Shown here: positions 1 to 10,019 of the stretch, in pieces | Position numbering within the stretch: position 1 is the stretch's first letter | Layout of the letters: each line of letters starts with the position of its first letter | Assembly: GCA_024278455.1 (NCBI GenBank) | Contig: JAJRTE010000165.1 | Coordinates: 1-64,000, forward strand | Direction: 5' to 3' | From: Myxococcota bacterium | Lineage (GTDB): Bacteria > Myxococcota_A > UBA796 > JAJRTE01 | DNA: 64,000 bases | Position numbers and translations under genes: made by a program | The notes under the pieces: generated by a model | What the model saw: the letters and a program-made list of their open reading frames with translations, nothing else | Database searches by the model: none | What the model was told of the DNA's origin: nothing

Positions 1-49
1 GGGGGCATGCGGGTAGGGAATTGTGTGTGTGGCGGTACGGGGCGGGGCC

Positions 50-90
50 GACGGGGCGTGTGGGGGTGGGTTTGAAACCCGCCCCTACGG
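50..90. repeat. Imperfect hairpin repeat GGGGGTGGGTTTGAAACCCGCCCCTAC
   Basis: GGGTTT(68-73)-G-AAACCC(75-80), stem extended outward with two G-T wobbles. Confidence 0.55.
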
Positions 91-199
91 CCCCCGTGTT
101 ATTTTATCGGTCGATATCGGGGATCGATGGCCGGGCAATCCGGTTTCTGGGATCGTGTCCCCGTGCGGTCGTGGCACACGTGGAACGGGAGGGAACACC

Positions 200-2887
200 A
201 TGGCAGGGCAACGTGGATCTCGTGGGAAACAGGCCTGGCAACCGATCTTGTGTCTGTTGCCGGCGTTGACAATGGCCCTGCTGGCCGGGGCATGCGAGCC
301 GGACACCGGGGACGTCACGCCGACACGGGCGCCGTCCCTGCCGACACCGACGCCGGGCGGGCCGACCGAAGTCCCGGCCACGGGGACACCCGTTCCCGCA
401 ACTCCGACCCTGCTGGGTTACCCGACACCGACTCCACACCTCGCCGGCCCGACAGGGACGCCAGGCGGATCGAGTCCGGCGGAGACCCCCGGGGTGACAC
501 CGGGCACCACGGCGACACCGCCCACGCCCGTTGTGGAGCCGACACCAGGTGACGAACCCGCGCGATACCGGGCGGTCGTGCGCACCACGGAGAACGGGGT
601 GATCCACGTGGTCGCCGCCGACCTGGGCAGCGTGGCCTTCGGGCAGGCCTACTTCTTTGCCCGGCACTACCTGTGCACCCTCGCAGACCAGGTGGTCCGC
701 GTGCGGAGCGAACGGGCACGATACTTCGGCGAAGGGTCGGACGGGAAGTACCTGGACAGCGATTTCGGCTATCTGGCCCTCAACGTGTATGCCCACGCCG
801 AACAAGCCGTCCCCGAACAGACGCCCGAGGTCCGGGCATTGCTGGAAGGGTTCGCCGCGGGATACAACAGGTATCTCGCCGACACGCCGCCCGGGGACTG
901 GCCGGCCGACTGTGCCGGCGCCGAATGGGTTAGGCCGGTCACGGCGACAGACCTGCTCGCCTACTACATGAGCATGACCTTGCTGGCCTCCGGAGACGCT
1001 TTGATTCCAGGCATCGCTCGAGCCCAGCCGCCGGGCGCCCCCCCGGTGGGCGACCCGCCGTCGATGCGGTCCATGGCCCTGTCGCACATCGGCAGCAACG
1101 GGTGGGCACTGGGACGGGACCGCACCACGACCGGCCGCGGCATGCTGGTGGCGAACCCCCACTTTCCCTGGGAGGGGCAGCTCAAGTTCTTCGAGAACCA
1201 CCTGACCGTTCCAGGGGTGATCGACGTGTACGGCGCATCCTTGATCGGGTCGCCCCTGGTCAACATCGGGTTCAACGCGCGCGTGGCCTGGACACACACC
1301 TTCTCATGGGCATCCCGGGGGACGCTCTACCGGTTGAAGCTCAATCCCGCCGACCCCACGGCCTACCGCTATGGCAACGGGTACCGGAAGATGACCGCGA
1401 CCACGTTCCAGGTGGAAGTGCGTCAGCCCGACGGCAGCCTCGAGACCGTCTCCAGGACCCTGTACCGCACCCACTACGGCCCGATGGTGAGCACCGAGGA
1501 ACTCGGGTGGACGGGCGTCTCCGCGCTGACGTTCCGGGACGCCAACGAGAACAACACCGCCATGATCGCCCAGTTCCTGGCCATGAACACCGCCCAGGAT
1601 CTCGAGGCGTTCGCCAGGTCCCTGGAGACCATCCACGGACTGCCATGGGCCCACACCATGGCCGTCGACGCCGAAGGGAACACCTACTACGTGGACGCGT
1701 CGGCGGTGCCCAACCTGAGCGAAGCGACCCTCGACGCGTGGCAGGCCGCCCTCGAGGACGACCCGTTGACCCAGTTCGCATGGGAACTCGGCATGCCGCT
1801 CCTCGACGGGTCCGATCCGGCCAACGAATGGGTGGACGACCCTCGAGCCGGACGGCCCGGCCTGATCCCGGTGGCCGACGCGCCGCAACTCCGGCGCACC
1901 GACTTCGTGTTCAATTCCAACGATAACCACTGGCTGACCAATCCCGCCGAACCCCTCGAGGGCTTCTCGCCCCTCTACGGCCCCGAGCGGACGCCGCGAT
2001 CGTCACGCACCCGCATGAACCTGACGCTTTTGACGGAAACCGGAGACCACGCCGCGTCCGGCACCGACTTTCGGTTCTCCCTCGAGGAACTCCTGGACAT
2101 GTACTACACCAACCGGGCCATGCTCGCCGACCTCCTCCGGGCCGACGTGGCCGAGCGCTGCCAGGGAACCACGGTCGTGCCCTACGACGGCGAGCGGGTG
2201 AACATAGCCTTCATCTGCGACACCATCTCCGACTGGAATGGACGTGCCGACCTGGACGCTGTCGGAGAGGTTGCCTGGCGGGAGTTCATCGGCACATTCG
2301 AACCTGCCGACCGGGTCGACGCCGGCCCCCTGTTCGCCGTGCCGTTCGACCCGGATGACCCCATCGCGACCCCGAACACGCTGGCCCCTCCGCCCGAAGA
2401 CGGACCCGACCCCGTCCTCCAGGCCCTCGCCGCCGCGGTCTCGAGACTCGAAACCGCAGGACTGGCGCCCGATACCACGCTGCGCTCCTGCCAGTACACG
2501 CTCAAGGGCTCAGAGCGAATCCCCCTTCACGGGGCACAAGATTTCGAAGGAGGATTCCAGGTCGTCTACTACTCGAACAGCATCAACGCCACCCTGCTGC
2601 CGGCCATGTCGCGCGGGGAGGTTATCTATGCCGATACGGACCTCACCGACCAGGGGTACCTCGTCAACTACGGCACCAGCTTCATGCTCGTCCTCTCGTT
2701 CGATGACACCGGGCCTCGAGGCAAGGCCCTGCTCTCCTACTCCCAGTCCAACGACCCGGCCTCTCCCTATTTTGCGGACCAAACCCCCCTGTTCGCCGAG
2801 AAGCAATGGCGAGACGTGCGGTTCACCGAGGAGGAGATCGCCGCCTCCCCGGTCCTGGATGTCGTCGAGTTGACCGGGCCGGAGTAG
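200..2887 (+). CDS. Penicillin acylase family (Ntn hydrolase) lipoprotein with Pro/Thr-rich stalk
   Basis: ATG at 200; lipobox-like LLAGAC followed by PTPTP-rich linker; SNGWALG nucleophile motif and downstream penicillin-amidase-like sequence (NPHFPWEG, HYGPM). Confidence 0.88.
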   Translation: MAGQRGSRGKQAWQPILCLLPALTMALLAGACEPDTGDVTPTRAPSLPTPTPGGPTEVPATGTPVPATPTLLGYPTPTPHLAGPTGTPGGSSPAETPGVTPGTTATPPTPVVEPTPGDEPARYRAVVRTTENGVIHVVAADLGSVAFGQAYFFARHYLCTLADQVVRVRSERARYFGEGSDGKYLDSDFGYLALNVYAHAEQAVPEQTPEVRALLEGFAAGYNRYLADTPPGDWPADCAGAEWVRPVTATDLLAYYMSMTLLASGDALIPGIARAQPPGAPPVGDPPSMRSMALSHIGSNGWALGRDRTTTGRGMLVANPHFPWEGQLKFFENHLTVPGVIDVYGASLIGSPLVNIGFNARVAWTHTFSWASRGTLYRLKLNPADPTAYRYGNGYRKMTATTFQVEVRQPDGSLETVSRTLYRTHYGPMVSTEELGWTGVSALTFRDANENNTAMIAQFLAMNTAQDLEAFARSLETIHGLPWAHTMAVDAEGNTYYVDASAVPNLSEATLDAWQAALEDDPLTQFAWELGMPLLDGSDPANEWVDDPRAGRPGLIPVADAPQLRRTDFVFNSNDNHWLTNPAEPLEGFSPLYGPERTPRSSRTRMNLTLLTETGDHAASGTDFRFSLEELLDMYYTNRAMLADLLRADVAERCQGTTVVPYDGERVNIAFICDTISDWNGRADLDAVGEVAWREFIGTFEPADRVDAGPLFAVPFDPDDPIATPNTLAPPPEDGPDPVLQALAAAVSRLETAGLAPDTTLRSCQYTLKGSERIPLHGAQDFEGGFQVVYYSNSINATLLPAMSRGEVIYADTDLTDQGYLVNYGTSFMLVLSFDDTGPRGKALLSYSQSNDPASPYFADQTPLFAEKQWRDVRFTEEEIAASPVLDVVELTGPE

Positions 2888-3078
2888 CACCTGGTTCGGC
2901 GTCGAAGGTCGGTACGTGACGGTGGGGGAGCAGTGGGCGTCCGGCGCGTTCGGCTCATACCGGTCGAACCATGCCGGCGTTCTGTCCAGACGGTTTCGAT
3001 GAGTCCGCGGCCTGGCGAATCGCGTCGACCAATCGGCGGACTGATGTCAGTTTCGTGCGACACACGTGGCGCGCCGTC

Positions 3079-4584
3079 TCAGCGGCCCGGTTGCGCCCAC
3101 GCGGGCAGGGCGCCCAGATCGATCCCCCACACCAGGGGCAGCCAGAGGAGGGCGAAAGCAAGGATGAGGAGCGTGCCAACGAGGTTCATCCACACGCCCG
3201 CTCGAGCCATCTTGGCGATGCTGAGCTGTCCGCTCCCGAAGACGACTGCGTTGGGGGGCGTGGCGACCGGGAGCATGAAGGCGTAGGAGGCGGCCACGCA
3301 GGCGCCCACCATGAGGCCGAAGGGGTGGACCGCCATGGCCACCGCGGTACTCCCCATGATTGGCACCAGGAGAGACGCGGTGGCGGTGTTGGAGGTGAGT
3401 TCGGTGAGGAAGATGGTGAACAAGACGACGGCAGCCATCACCAGCCCGATCTGGTGAAGACCCATCGACGCCAGGTGGGCCCCGAGCCAAGCCGCCAGGC
3501 CCACCTTGTCAATCCCGGACGCCAGGGCGAGGCCTCCCCCGAACAGCACGACGACTCCCCAAGGGATCGTCACCGCGGTCTCCCAGTCCAACAGGAACGT
3601 GCCCCGTTTCGTGCCGGACGGGACGAGAAACAGGGCGACGCCGCCGGCGATGGCGATGGTCGCGTCGGCAACCATGCTCGTGTGCACGAATCCGCGCACG
3701 ATCCAGCCGGCGGCCACTGCGAGAAAGACCACCAGCACGCGCTTTTCGGCGGTTCTGATGGGGCCGAGCCGTTTCAACTCCGCCTCCACCAGGGCTTTCC
3801 CGCCTGGAATGGCCTCGATTTCCGGGGGATGGAGCACTCGAGTCAGCATGAACCAGGTGATGGCGAGAAAGGTCGCCGACAGGGGAAGCCCGAACAGCAT
3901 CCACCGTGCGAAGCCGATCGAGCGGCCGAACTGCTGCTCCACCACCCCGGCCATCACCGCGTTGGGCGGCGTCCCGATGAGCGTTCCCACCCCGCCGATG
4001 GACGCTCCGTAGGCGACGCCGAGCATCAGGGCCACCGCGAAGTTGGACCCGGACGCTCCGGTGTCCAGCCGGGCTCCATCGCCTCGAGACTGCGCGTCCG
4101 CGACCTGGGAGATGACGGCGAGGCCCACCGGGAGCATCATCATCGCGGTGGCCGTGTTGCTCACCCACATGGACAGGAATGCCGTTGCGGTCATGAACCC
4201 CAGGATGATTCGACGCGGGCTGGTCCCCATAATGGCGATGATGTGCAGCGCGATTCGCCGGTGCAGCCCCCACCGTTCGATCGTCTTCGCCAGGAAGAAC
4301 CCGCCGATGAACAGGTAGATCAGGTGGTGGCCGTAAGGCCTCGTCGCGTCGGCTGATTTCATGATGCCGAGCGCCGGGAACAGCACGATGGGGAGCAGAG
4401 ACGTGGCCGGAATCGGGATCGCCTCCGTCACCCACCAGGTGGCCATCAGCGCGACGACGGCGGCCATGCGAACCCCGTCGACGGTCAGCCGCCCGGGCAG
4501 CGGGGCAAACGACGATACCACCAAAAGCACCCCGAATGCCACGGGACCGGCGACCAGCCCGACCCTTCGCGTCCTGTTCACCAT
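3079..4584 (-). CDS. SLC13/DASS family sodium:dicarboxylate/sulfate-type permease
   Basis: 501 aa multi-TM; WWVTEAIPIPATSLLP and SNTATAMMMLPVG motifs. Confidence 0.85.
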   Translation of the reverse strand: MVNRTRRVGLVAGPVAFGVLLVVSSFAPLPGRLTVDGVRMAAVVALMATWWVTEAIPIPATSLLPIVLFPALGIMKSADATRPYGHHLIYLFIGGFFLAKTIERWGLHRRIALHIIAIMGTSPRRIILGFMTATAFLSMWVSNTATAMMMLPVGLAVISQVADAQSRGDGARLDTGASGSNFAVALMLGVAYGASIGGVGTLIGTPPNAVMAGVVEQQFGRSIGFARWMLFGLPLSATFLAITWFMLTRVLHPPEIEAIPGGKALVEAELKRLGPIRTAEKRVLVVFLAVAAGWIVRGFVHTSMVADATIAIAGGVALFLVPSGTKRGTFLLDWETAVTIPWGVVVLFGGGLALASGIDKVGLAAWLGAHLASMGLHQIGLVMAAVVLFTIFLTELTSNTATASLLVPIMGSTAVAMAVHPFGLMVGACVAASYAFMLPVATPPNAVVFGSGQLSIAKMARAGVWMNLVGTLLILAFALLWLPLVWGIDLGALPAWAQPGR

Positions 4585-4930
4585 GCCACTCCTTCCGATG
4601 GGACTTCGATGCTACCGCGCCGTTCGACCAGAACCCCCGCGCGCCGGTCATCGCCGGACGGGAAGCGGCGAGAGATGGCGACAGCTCGATAGTCGCAGCA
4701 AGCGCGAGGGAGTGCAAGGCGATTGCTGCCGCCGTGCTTCGAGCCGTCCTCCGGGAGTGTTGCGTGGGCGCCGTACCGGTCGTGAAATGCTGTTGGTGAG
4801 ATAGTGCTCCGGCGTGAGGCACAAGCTGTCATCAAATGCAACTATTGACATTTCATCTGATTGAGTGGTAGGTAAGTTCAGGCGGTCGCATGTCGCGGCC
4901 GCGCATTCGCCGTCGACAAGAGAGGTTTTC

Positions 4931-5785
4931 ATGAAACACATCAGTTTGTTGTTGCTGCCGACACTTATTGGCGCCGCGACGATGGGCATCGCCGAATGCG
5001 AAACCGGGTCCGAGCACGAGGGAATGGTTCGGGTGGAAGCCGGGACGTTCCTGATGGGGATTTGCAACGAGAAGACAAATCCGCCGTGCCGTCCCGGAGA
5101 CCCGGGGTACAATTCCTACGACTACCCCGATGTCGCCTACGAGGACGAGGTGCCTTTGCACGAGGTATACCTGGACGCCTACGACATCGACGCCTACGAA
5201 GTGACGGTGGCCGCGTACCGGGCCTGCGTCGAAGCCGGTGCGTGCGAGGCGCCGGGGGATTGGGAGGGGTGCAACTGGGGCCGCTCCGGGTACGAAAACC
5301 ACCCGGTCAACTGTGTCGGTTGGGCCGATGCCGACACCTATTGCCGGTATGCCGGCAAGCGGCTTCCCACCGAGGCCGAATGGGAGAAGGCGTCTCGAGG
5401 CACGCAGGGGCAGAAGTATCCCTGGGGGAACGCCCCGGCGACTTGCGAACTCGCCAACTTCATCGACAGCTACGATTCGGGGACCTACTGCGTGGGGGAG
5501 ACCACCCCGGTGGGGGCTTATCCGGCTGGCGTATCTCCTTATGGGGCCTACGACATGGCGGGCAACGTGTGGGAGTGGGTCGCGGACAAGTACGGGTTCA
5601 ACTACTACCAGGTGTCCCCGGAGGCCAATCCGCAGGGCCCGGCGAACGGTCTCTATCGGGTCATTCGGGGAGGCTCCTGGGACGACTACCCGTCCTACGT
5701 CCGCTCCGCCAACCGCGACAGTTTCGAGCCGGACAGCCGCCCGAAGGGATTCGGATTCCGCTGCGCCGTGACCGTGGCCGACTAG
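4931..5785 (+). CDS. Formylglycine-generating-enzyme/SUMF1-like protein, exported
   Basis: Signal-like N-terminus MKHISLLLLPTLIGAATMG; VEAGTFLMG, GKRLPTEAEWEKASRG, MAGNVWEWVAD, IRGGSW, GFRC. Confidence 0.87.
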   Translation: MKHISLLLLPTLIGAATMGIAECETGSEHEGMVRVEAGTFLMGICNEKTNPPCRPGDPGYNSYDYPDVAYEDEVPLHEVYLDAYDIDAYEVTVAAYRACVEAGACEAPGDWEGCNWGRSGYENHPVNCVGWADADTYCRYAGKRLPTEAEWEKASRGTQGQKYPWGNAPATCELANFIDSYDSGTYCVGETTPVGAYPAGVSPYGAYDMAGNVWEWVADKYGFNYYQVSPEANPQGPANGLYRVIRGGSWDDYPSYVRSANRDSFEPDSRPKGFGFRCAVTVAD

Positions 5786-6052
5786 GTATCCGGATCGCGG
5801 TCCTCTCCGCGGCCGGTGCCGGTCCCGTGCGATCCGGCGGTTCCGCTCTCCGGATTCTCACTCACATTCCCCGCGGCATCCTTTCCTCCATTTGTCGTCG
5901 GTCGGCTTGGCAAGGGGCTGGACGGCGGTGGTATTCTTGTGGCAGGAAGAGGAGCATGGAGCGTCGCGGCGTTCCAGCACGACGTGACGTTTCCTCATTG
6001 GATGAGTCGAGATGGTTGACCACAGATCGATGGACAGTCGCAGGGTGTCGGC

Positions 6053-6745
6053 ATGCCCTGGGGGGTTGAACCAATCGTCTGGACGGCCATGGCTTTGAAA
6101 ATTCAACGATTTCGCCGGCGGAAGCACGCGCGGGACCTGTCCTTCGACGAACTTCGCCGGAGGTGCATGGACGGGTCCGGGCAGGCCTGCAAGGTCTTCG
6201 TGGCGCGCTTCACGCCCCTGGTGTGGCGCACGGTCGTCATGCAGATGCCTGGTGCGTCGCTGCAGGACCAGGAAGAAGCGGTGGCGAACACCTTCTCGAG
6301 GCTGCTTGCAAACCGCGCGGAACTTCTCGGGAAGTACAACCGGGCGCTGGGGTTGTCGCCCGAATCCTACATTCGCAGGCAAGCCGTGTACCAGGCCAGG
6401 AACCGGCGGCGGAGCCTTAACACGGTCGCCAGGCGTGTCGAGGAACCATTCGAGATCCTGGAGGATGGTTCGCCGGGACAGGACACTTGCCCGGACCCGC
6501 GACTAGACCCCGAAGGGCTGCTGATCGAGCGCCAGGAGCTGGACCGGTTGATCCGCGCCCTCGAGGCCAGGCTTCCGCCGGAAGTGATCGTGACCTTTCA
6601 CTATCTCTACGAGAACGGCATGACCCCGGTGGAGGTCGCGAAGATCCTCGGCTGCTCTCCGGACATGATCTATGTCCGCAGGAAGCGCATCGTGGCCGCG
6701 ATGAAGGAGATCATGGCGGAGCGCAACAAGAGGGGAGGGCCATGA
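6053..6745 (+). CDS. Sigma-70 family (ECF-like) RNA polymerase sigma factor
   Basis: Sigma2-like region (ACKVFVARFTPLVWR) and sigma4-like HTH (MTPVEVAKILGCSPDMIYVRRKRI); ATGA overlap with next gene. Confidence 0.8.
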   Translation: MPWGVEPIVWTAMALKIQRFRRRKHARDLSFDELRRRCMDGSGQACKVFVARFTPLVWRTVVMQMPGASLQDQEEAVANTFSRLLANRAELLGKYNRALGLSPESYIRRQAVYQARNRRRSLNTVARRVEEPFEILEDGSPGQDTCPDPRLDPEGLLIERQELDRLIRALEARLPPEVIVTFHYLYENGMTPVEVAKILGCSPDMIYVRRKRIVAAMKEIMAERNKRGGP

Positions 6746-9744
6746 ATCCGACCGAGCGTGTCGCCCGGGGCGTCGTGGCCGGCGTCGCGGCCTTTTTCGC
6801 AGGCTGCCTCGCGGTGGCAATCCAGGCCTGTCGTCACGACGATACGGGACCCAGGCAGGTCAGCGTGCACTTCATCGGTCCGGTCAAGCTCTACGAGCCC
6901 CGGGAGGGGAGGAGCACGGAACCCGAATGGGCCGAGGTGTCTTCTACCGGACGCTCACCGCTACCCCGCTATCTCACCGGGCAGAAGCTCGGCCTTCTCT
7001 TCGACCCTCTTCCGAAGCAGGGGCGCCAATGCGACCCGTTCGCCGCCGGCACGCTCGAGCTTGCCCTCGAGTCGCCCGGGGGAAACACGGACGTGTCGGT
7101 CACCATACCACTGGAACCTCCCTATCTCGAGCAGGCCGGGTCGAGCTACCGTCTCTTCCCGGTGCCGCAGGCCATTCCGGCGCGACCCGAGGATGCGTTC
7201 GTCTCCATGCGTCTGCCCGAGGAGCCCGGTCTGTGGCACCTGTGTCTTGTGTGGCGTTGTGGACGAACGGAGCGCGGCGCCCGGCGGGATCGCTTTCCGT
7301 TCGTGGTCGGCCGGAGGGCTGATGAGAGTGCCTGCGATCCCTCCATCTGGATGCGCCTGGACACGGTCGATGATCGTCCTCCTCGAGACCAGCTCGAGGT
7401 GTTTCGGGCCATCCTGGACGAGCCGCTGTGCCTCGTCGATCGGCTGTGGGTCACCAAGTACTATGTCCAGACCTTGAGATCGGCAGGCGACTATCCGCAT
7501 GCCGAGTCGATGGCACTGACCTGGGCGAACCTGGCCCAGAGAGCGGGATTCCCTTCCGAGGCGGTCCTTGCCTTGAACGCAGCCCATGAGGCGGCTCGCG
7601 ACCGGGGGAATCTCCTCCAGGCGCTTTCCTACCTCGATCGTTCCCTGGCGCTGGCCAGGTCGTTGGACTACCAGGTCCGCTATCCCGAAGAGTATTTCAG
7701 CCGCGCGTGGACGCTGAACAAGCTGGGCAGACTGCTGCCGGCTCTCGAGATGGCGGTTGAGGCGGAAGACCAGGCCCGGCGCGTGGGGAAGCGGTACTTT
7801 CGGCTCGAGGCCGTACGTCTGAAGCTGTCGTTGTTGCAAGCCCTCGGTCACCACAGGCTGGTCCAACGTTACCTGGAAGAAGTCCTTGCCGAACTTCGGG
7901 AGGACGAGTCGGCCACGCTGTACAACAACATGGGGTGGCTGATTCTCAGGGGCGTGGAAGCCGGCGTGCCGCTCGACAATGACAGGCGGGAAGCGCTGGA
8001 CCTGGCCCAGGCCCTCTTCGAGAAATCGTTGCGAGGAGGGAAGCAATCGGATCCCTACCGTGCGGGGACTGTCGCCAACCTGGCCTACGTGGCCTTGCTC
8101 GAGGGAGACCTCGAGGCGGCGCGTCGTTTGCTGTCACGTGCCGAGCAGTTGCCGGCCCCATCGGACCCCGAACTCCATCTCTTCCTGGCCCGGGTGAACG
8201 CGGAGCTGGCTCTGGCCGGCGGAGATTCCCTCGATGCGTTGCAGCGTTTCGGTGCTCTCGAGCGGGAGGCCGAGGAGCACGGCCTGGTGAAGTATGCCGC
8301 GGAAGCGGCCCATGGGCAGGGCGAGGCGCTGCGCGCCAGAGGAGCGCTCGAGGACGCGATTCAAGCGTTCGACCGCGCACTTCGATGGGTCGAGGCCAAC
8401 GACGCCATTCCGTCCCCGCTCCACGAAGCGACGCTCCTGGCCGACAGGGCCGCCTGGGAGGCTCGAGCCATCCTGACACGCCTGGACCTGCACCGTGACT
8501 TGGAGGCGCTCGACCAGGTGGAGCGCTGCGCCTGGGCACGATGGCGTTCCCAGGGGAGAGCCGCGCGACGCGACCGTCTCACCGCTCGGGAAACAGCCGA
8601 ACTACGAAAACTGGAAGACACGCGCCAGGCCCTGGACCAGGAGATTGTTGCTCTCCGCAGGGTTCCGTCGCCCGGCTCCTCCCGAGTGCTGCGCGCCAAG
8701 GAGGAGAGACGGGAGGCGACCTGGGCGAGGATCGAAACGATCCTGGGAGACGCGCAGCGGGATGTTCCGCCCTTCCTCGAGATTTCCCGGTTGCGTGAAG
8801 TCCTGCCGGACAACGGAGTCCTGGTGCGTCCGGCCATCTTCCCCGGCGAACTCGTCGTCTGGACGGTGTCCCGGGAGGCCGTTTCCGTGCGTCGCGTGCC
8901 CATCGCCCGGGCCGCGCTGGAGACCTTGGCGTTCGAGTGGATCGAGGCTTGCCGGCGAGACGCCGAATCCTCCGCCGGTGCGAGGTTGAGCCGGATGCTG
9001 CTCGAGGACCTTGCCGACGCGTCGGCAGTCGTCGTGGTGGCGGACGGCGTGCTCCGGGCCATACCCTGGAGCGCGTTGCCGGTGGGCGATCGTCCTCTCG
9101 TCCAACAGCACGACCTGCTGGTCGTCCCGAGTCTTTTCTGGACCCCGCCTTCCCCGGGGAAGCTCGAGGGGACGTCGCTGATTGTGGTCGATCCGAATCA
9201 CGACCTGGCCGGCGCCGCTGGAGAAGGAGGCCGGTTGCAGGCCATTCTCCCGTCCCCACACCTGCTGGCCCGGTCGGGCGCGACGAAAGAGGCCGTCCTG
9301 ACCGCCATGACAGACGCTTCCCTGTTCCATTTCGCCGGGCACGCGGTCATCGACGAGGAGCGCCCTTTCCTCTCCTTTCTCGGGCTTGCTCGAGGAGAGC
9401 GGTTGACCAAGATGGACATCCGCGGGCTCCGGCTCCCCGGTCCCCTCGTCTTTCTCAACGCCTGCGGCGCAGGACAGGTCTCACGGGAAGGTGGGGGCGC
9501 GTTGGGCATCGCGGATGGTTTCGTGGCATCCGGCGCTCGAGCCGTGGTTGCCACGCTATGGGATGTGTCTGACTTGGAGAGTGCAAAGGTCTCCCCGCTG
9601 TTCTATCGACACCTCGAGGCTGACGACGCACCTCCGTTCGTGGCGTTGGGCAGGGTGCAACGCGACCTGATAGCAGGACGGGGCGGGGAAAGTTGCGCCA
9701 GGCGCTCGGTATGGGCGGGCTACCTGGCGCTCGGTGCCCCGTGA
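6742..9744 (+). CDS. TPR-CHAT domain protein (caspase-like fold) with N-terminal membrane/lipoprotein anchor
   Basis: C-terminal CHAT motifs FHFAGHA (His) and FLNACGAG (Cys), then ARAVVATLWDVSD; central TPR-like helices; N-terminal hydrophobic segment VVAGVAAFFAGCLAVAIQAC. Confidence 0.87.
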   Translation: MNPTERVARGVVAGVAAFFAGCLAVAIQACRHDDTGPRQVSVHFIGPVKLYEPREGRSTEPEWAEVSSTGRSPLPRYLTGQKLGLLFDPLPKQGRQCDPFAAGTLELALESPGGNTDVSVTIPLEPPYLEQAGSSYRLFPVPQAIPARPEDAFVSMRLPEEPGLWHLCLVWRCGRTERGARRDRFPFVVGRRADESACDPSIWMRLDTVDDRPPRDQLEVFRAILDEPLCLVDRLWVTKYYVQTLRSAGDYPHAESMALTWANLAQRAGFPSEAVLALNAAHEAARDRGNLLQALSYLDRSLALARSLDYQVRYPEEYFSRAWTLNKLGRLLPALEMAVEAEDQARRVGKRYFRLEAVRLKLSLLQALGHHRLVQRYLEEVLAELREDESATLYNNMGWLILRGVEAGVPLDNDRREALDLAQALFEKSLRGGKQSDPYRAGTVANLAYVALLEGDLEAARRLLSRAEQLPAPSDPELHLFLARVNAELALAGGDSLDALQRFGALEREAEEHGLVKYAAEAAHGQGEALRARGALEDAIQAFDRALRWVEANDAIPSPLHEATLLADRAAWEARAILTRLDLHRDLEALDQVERCAWARWRSQGRAARRDRLTARETAELRKLEDTRQALDQEIVALRRVPSPGSSRVLRAKEERREATWARIETILGDAQRDVPPFLEISRLREVLPDNGVLVRPAIFPGELVVWTVSREAVSVRRVPIARAALETLAFEWIEACRRDAESSAGARLSRMLLEDLADASAVVVVADGVLRAIPWSALPVGDRPLVQQHDLLVVPSLFWTPPSPGKLEGTSLIVVDPNHDLAGAAGEGGRLQAILPSPHLLARSGATKEAVLTAMTDASLFHFAGHAVIDEERPFLSFLGLARGERLTKMDIRGLRLPGPLVFLNACGAGQVSREGGGALGIADGFVASGARAVVATLWDVSDLESAKVSPLFYRHLEADDAPPFVALGRVQRDLIAGRGGESCARRSVWAGYLALGAP

Positions 9745-10019
9745 GCGAGGGCGGCGGGGGATGATGGGCGAAGGGCTGGCCGTTCTCCGTTGCCCTTCAG
9801 GGGGCCGAACGGGTCGCTGAAGAAAAAAAAGAGTGGCGCTATTCGGCTTTCAGCAGGTGAACGGCATATACAAAAGTAGGAAGATCCGTTGCTGGCGCCG
9901 TGCGGCGCGGAGGAGGACCGGCAGTGGACGGCAGGCCCGACGAGAGTCGCCGAACACGGCGTGGCCGCTGCCGGCCCATCCAGGGCCTTCGGAACAGCTT
10001 CAGGAGAGATGAGGTCGTT

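Noticed and set aside
104-1297. 397-aa minus-strand ORF and similar ORFs opposite the acylase gene
   Set aside because: No domain similarity; antisense to a clear acylase coding sequence
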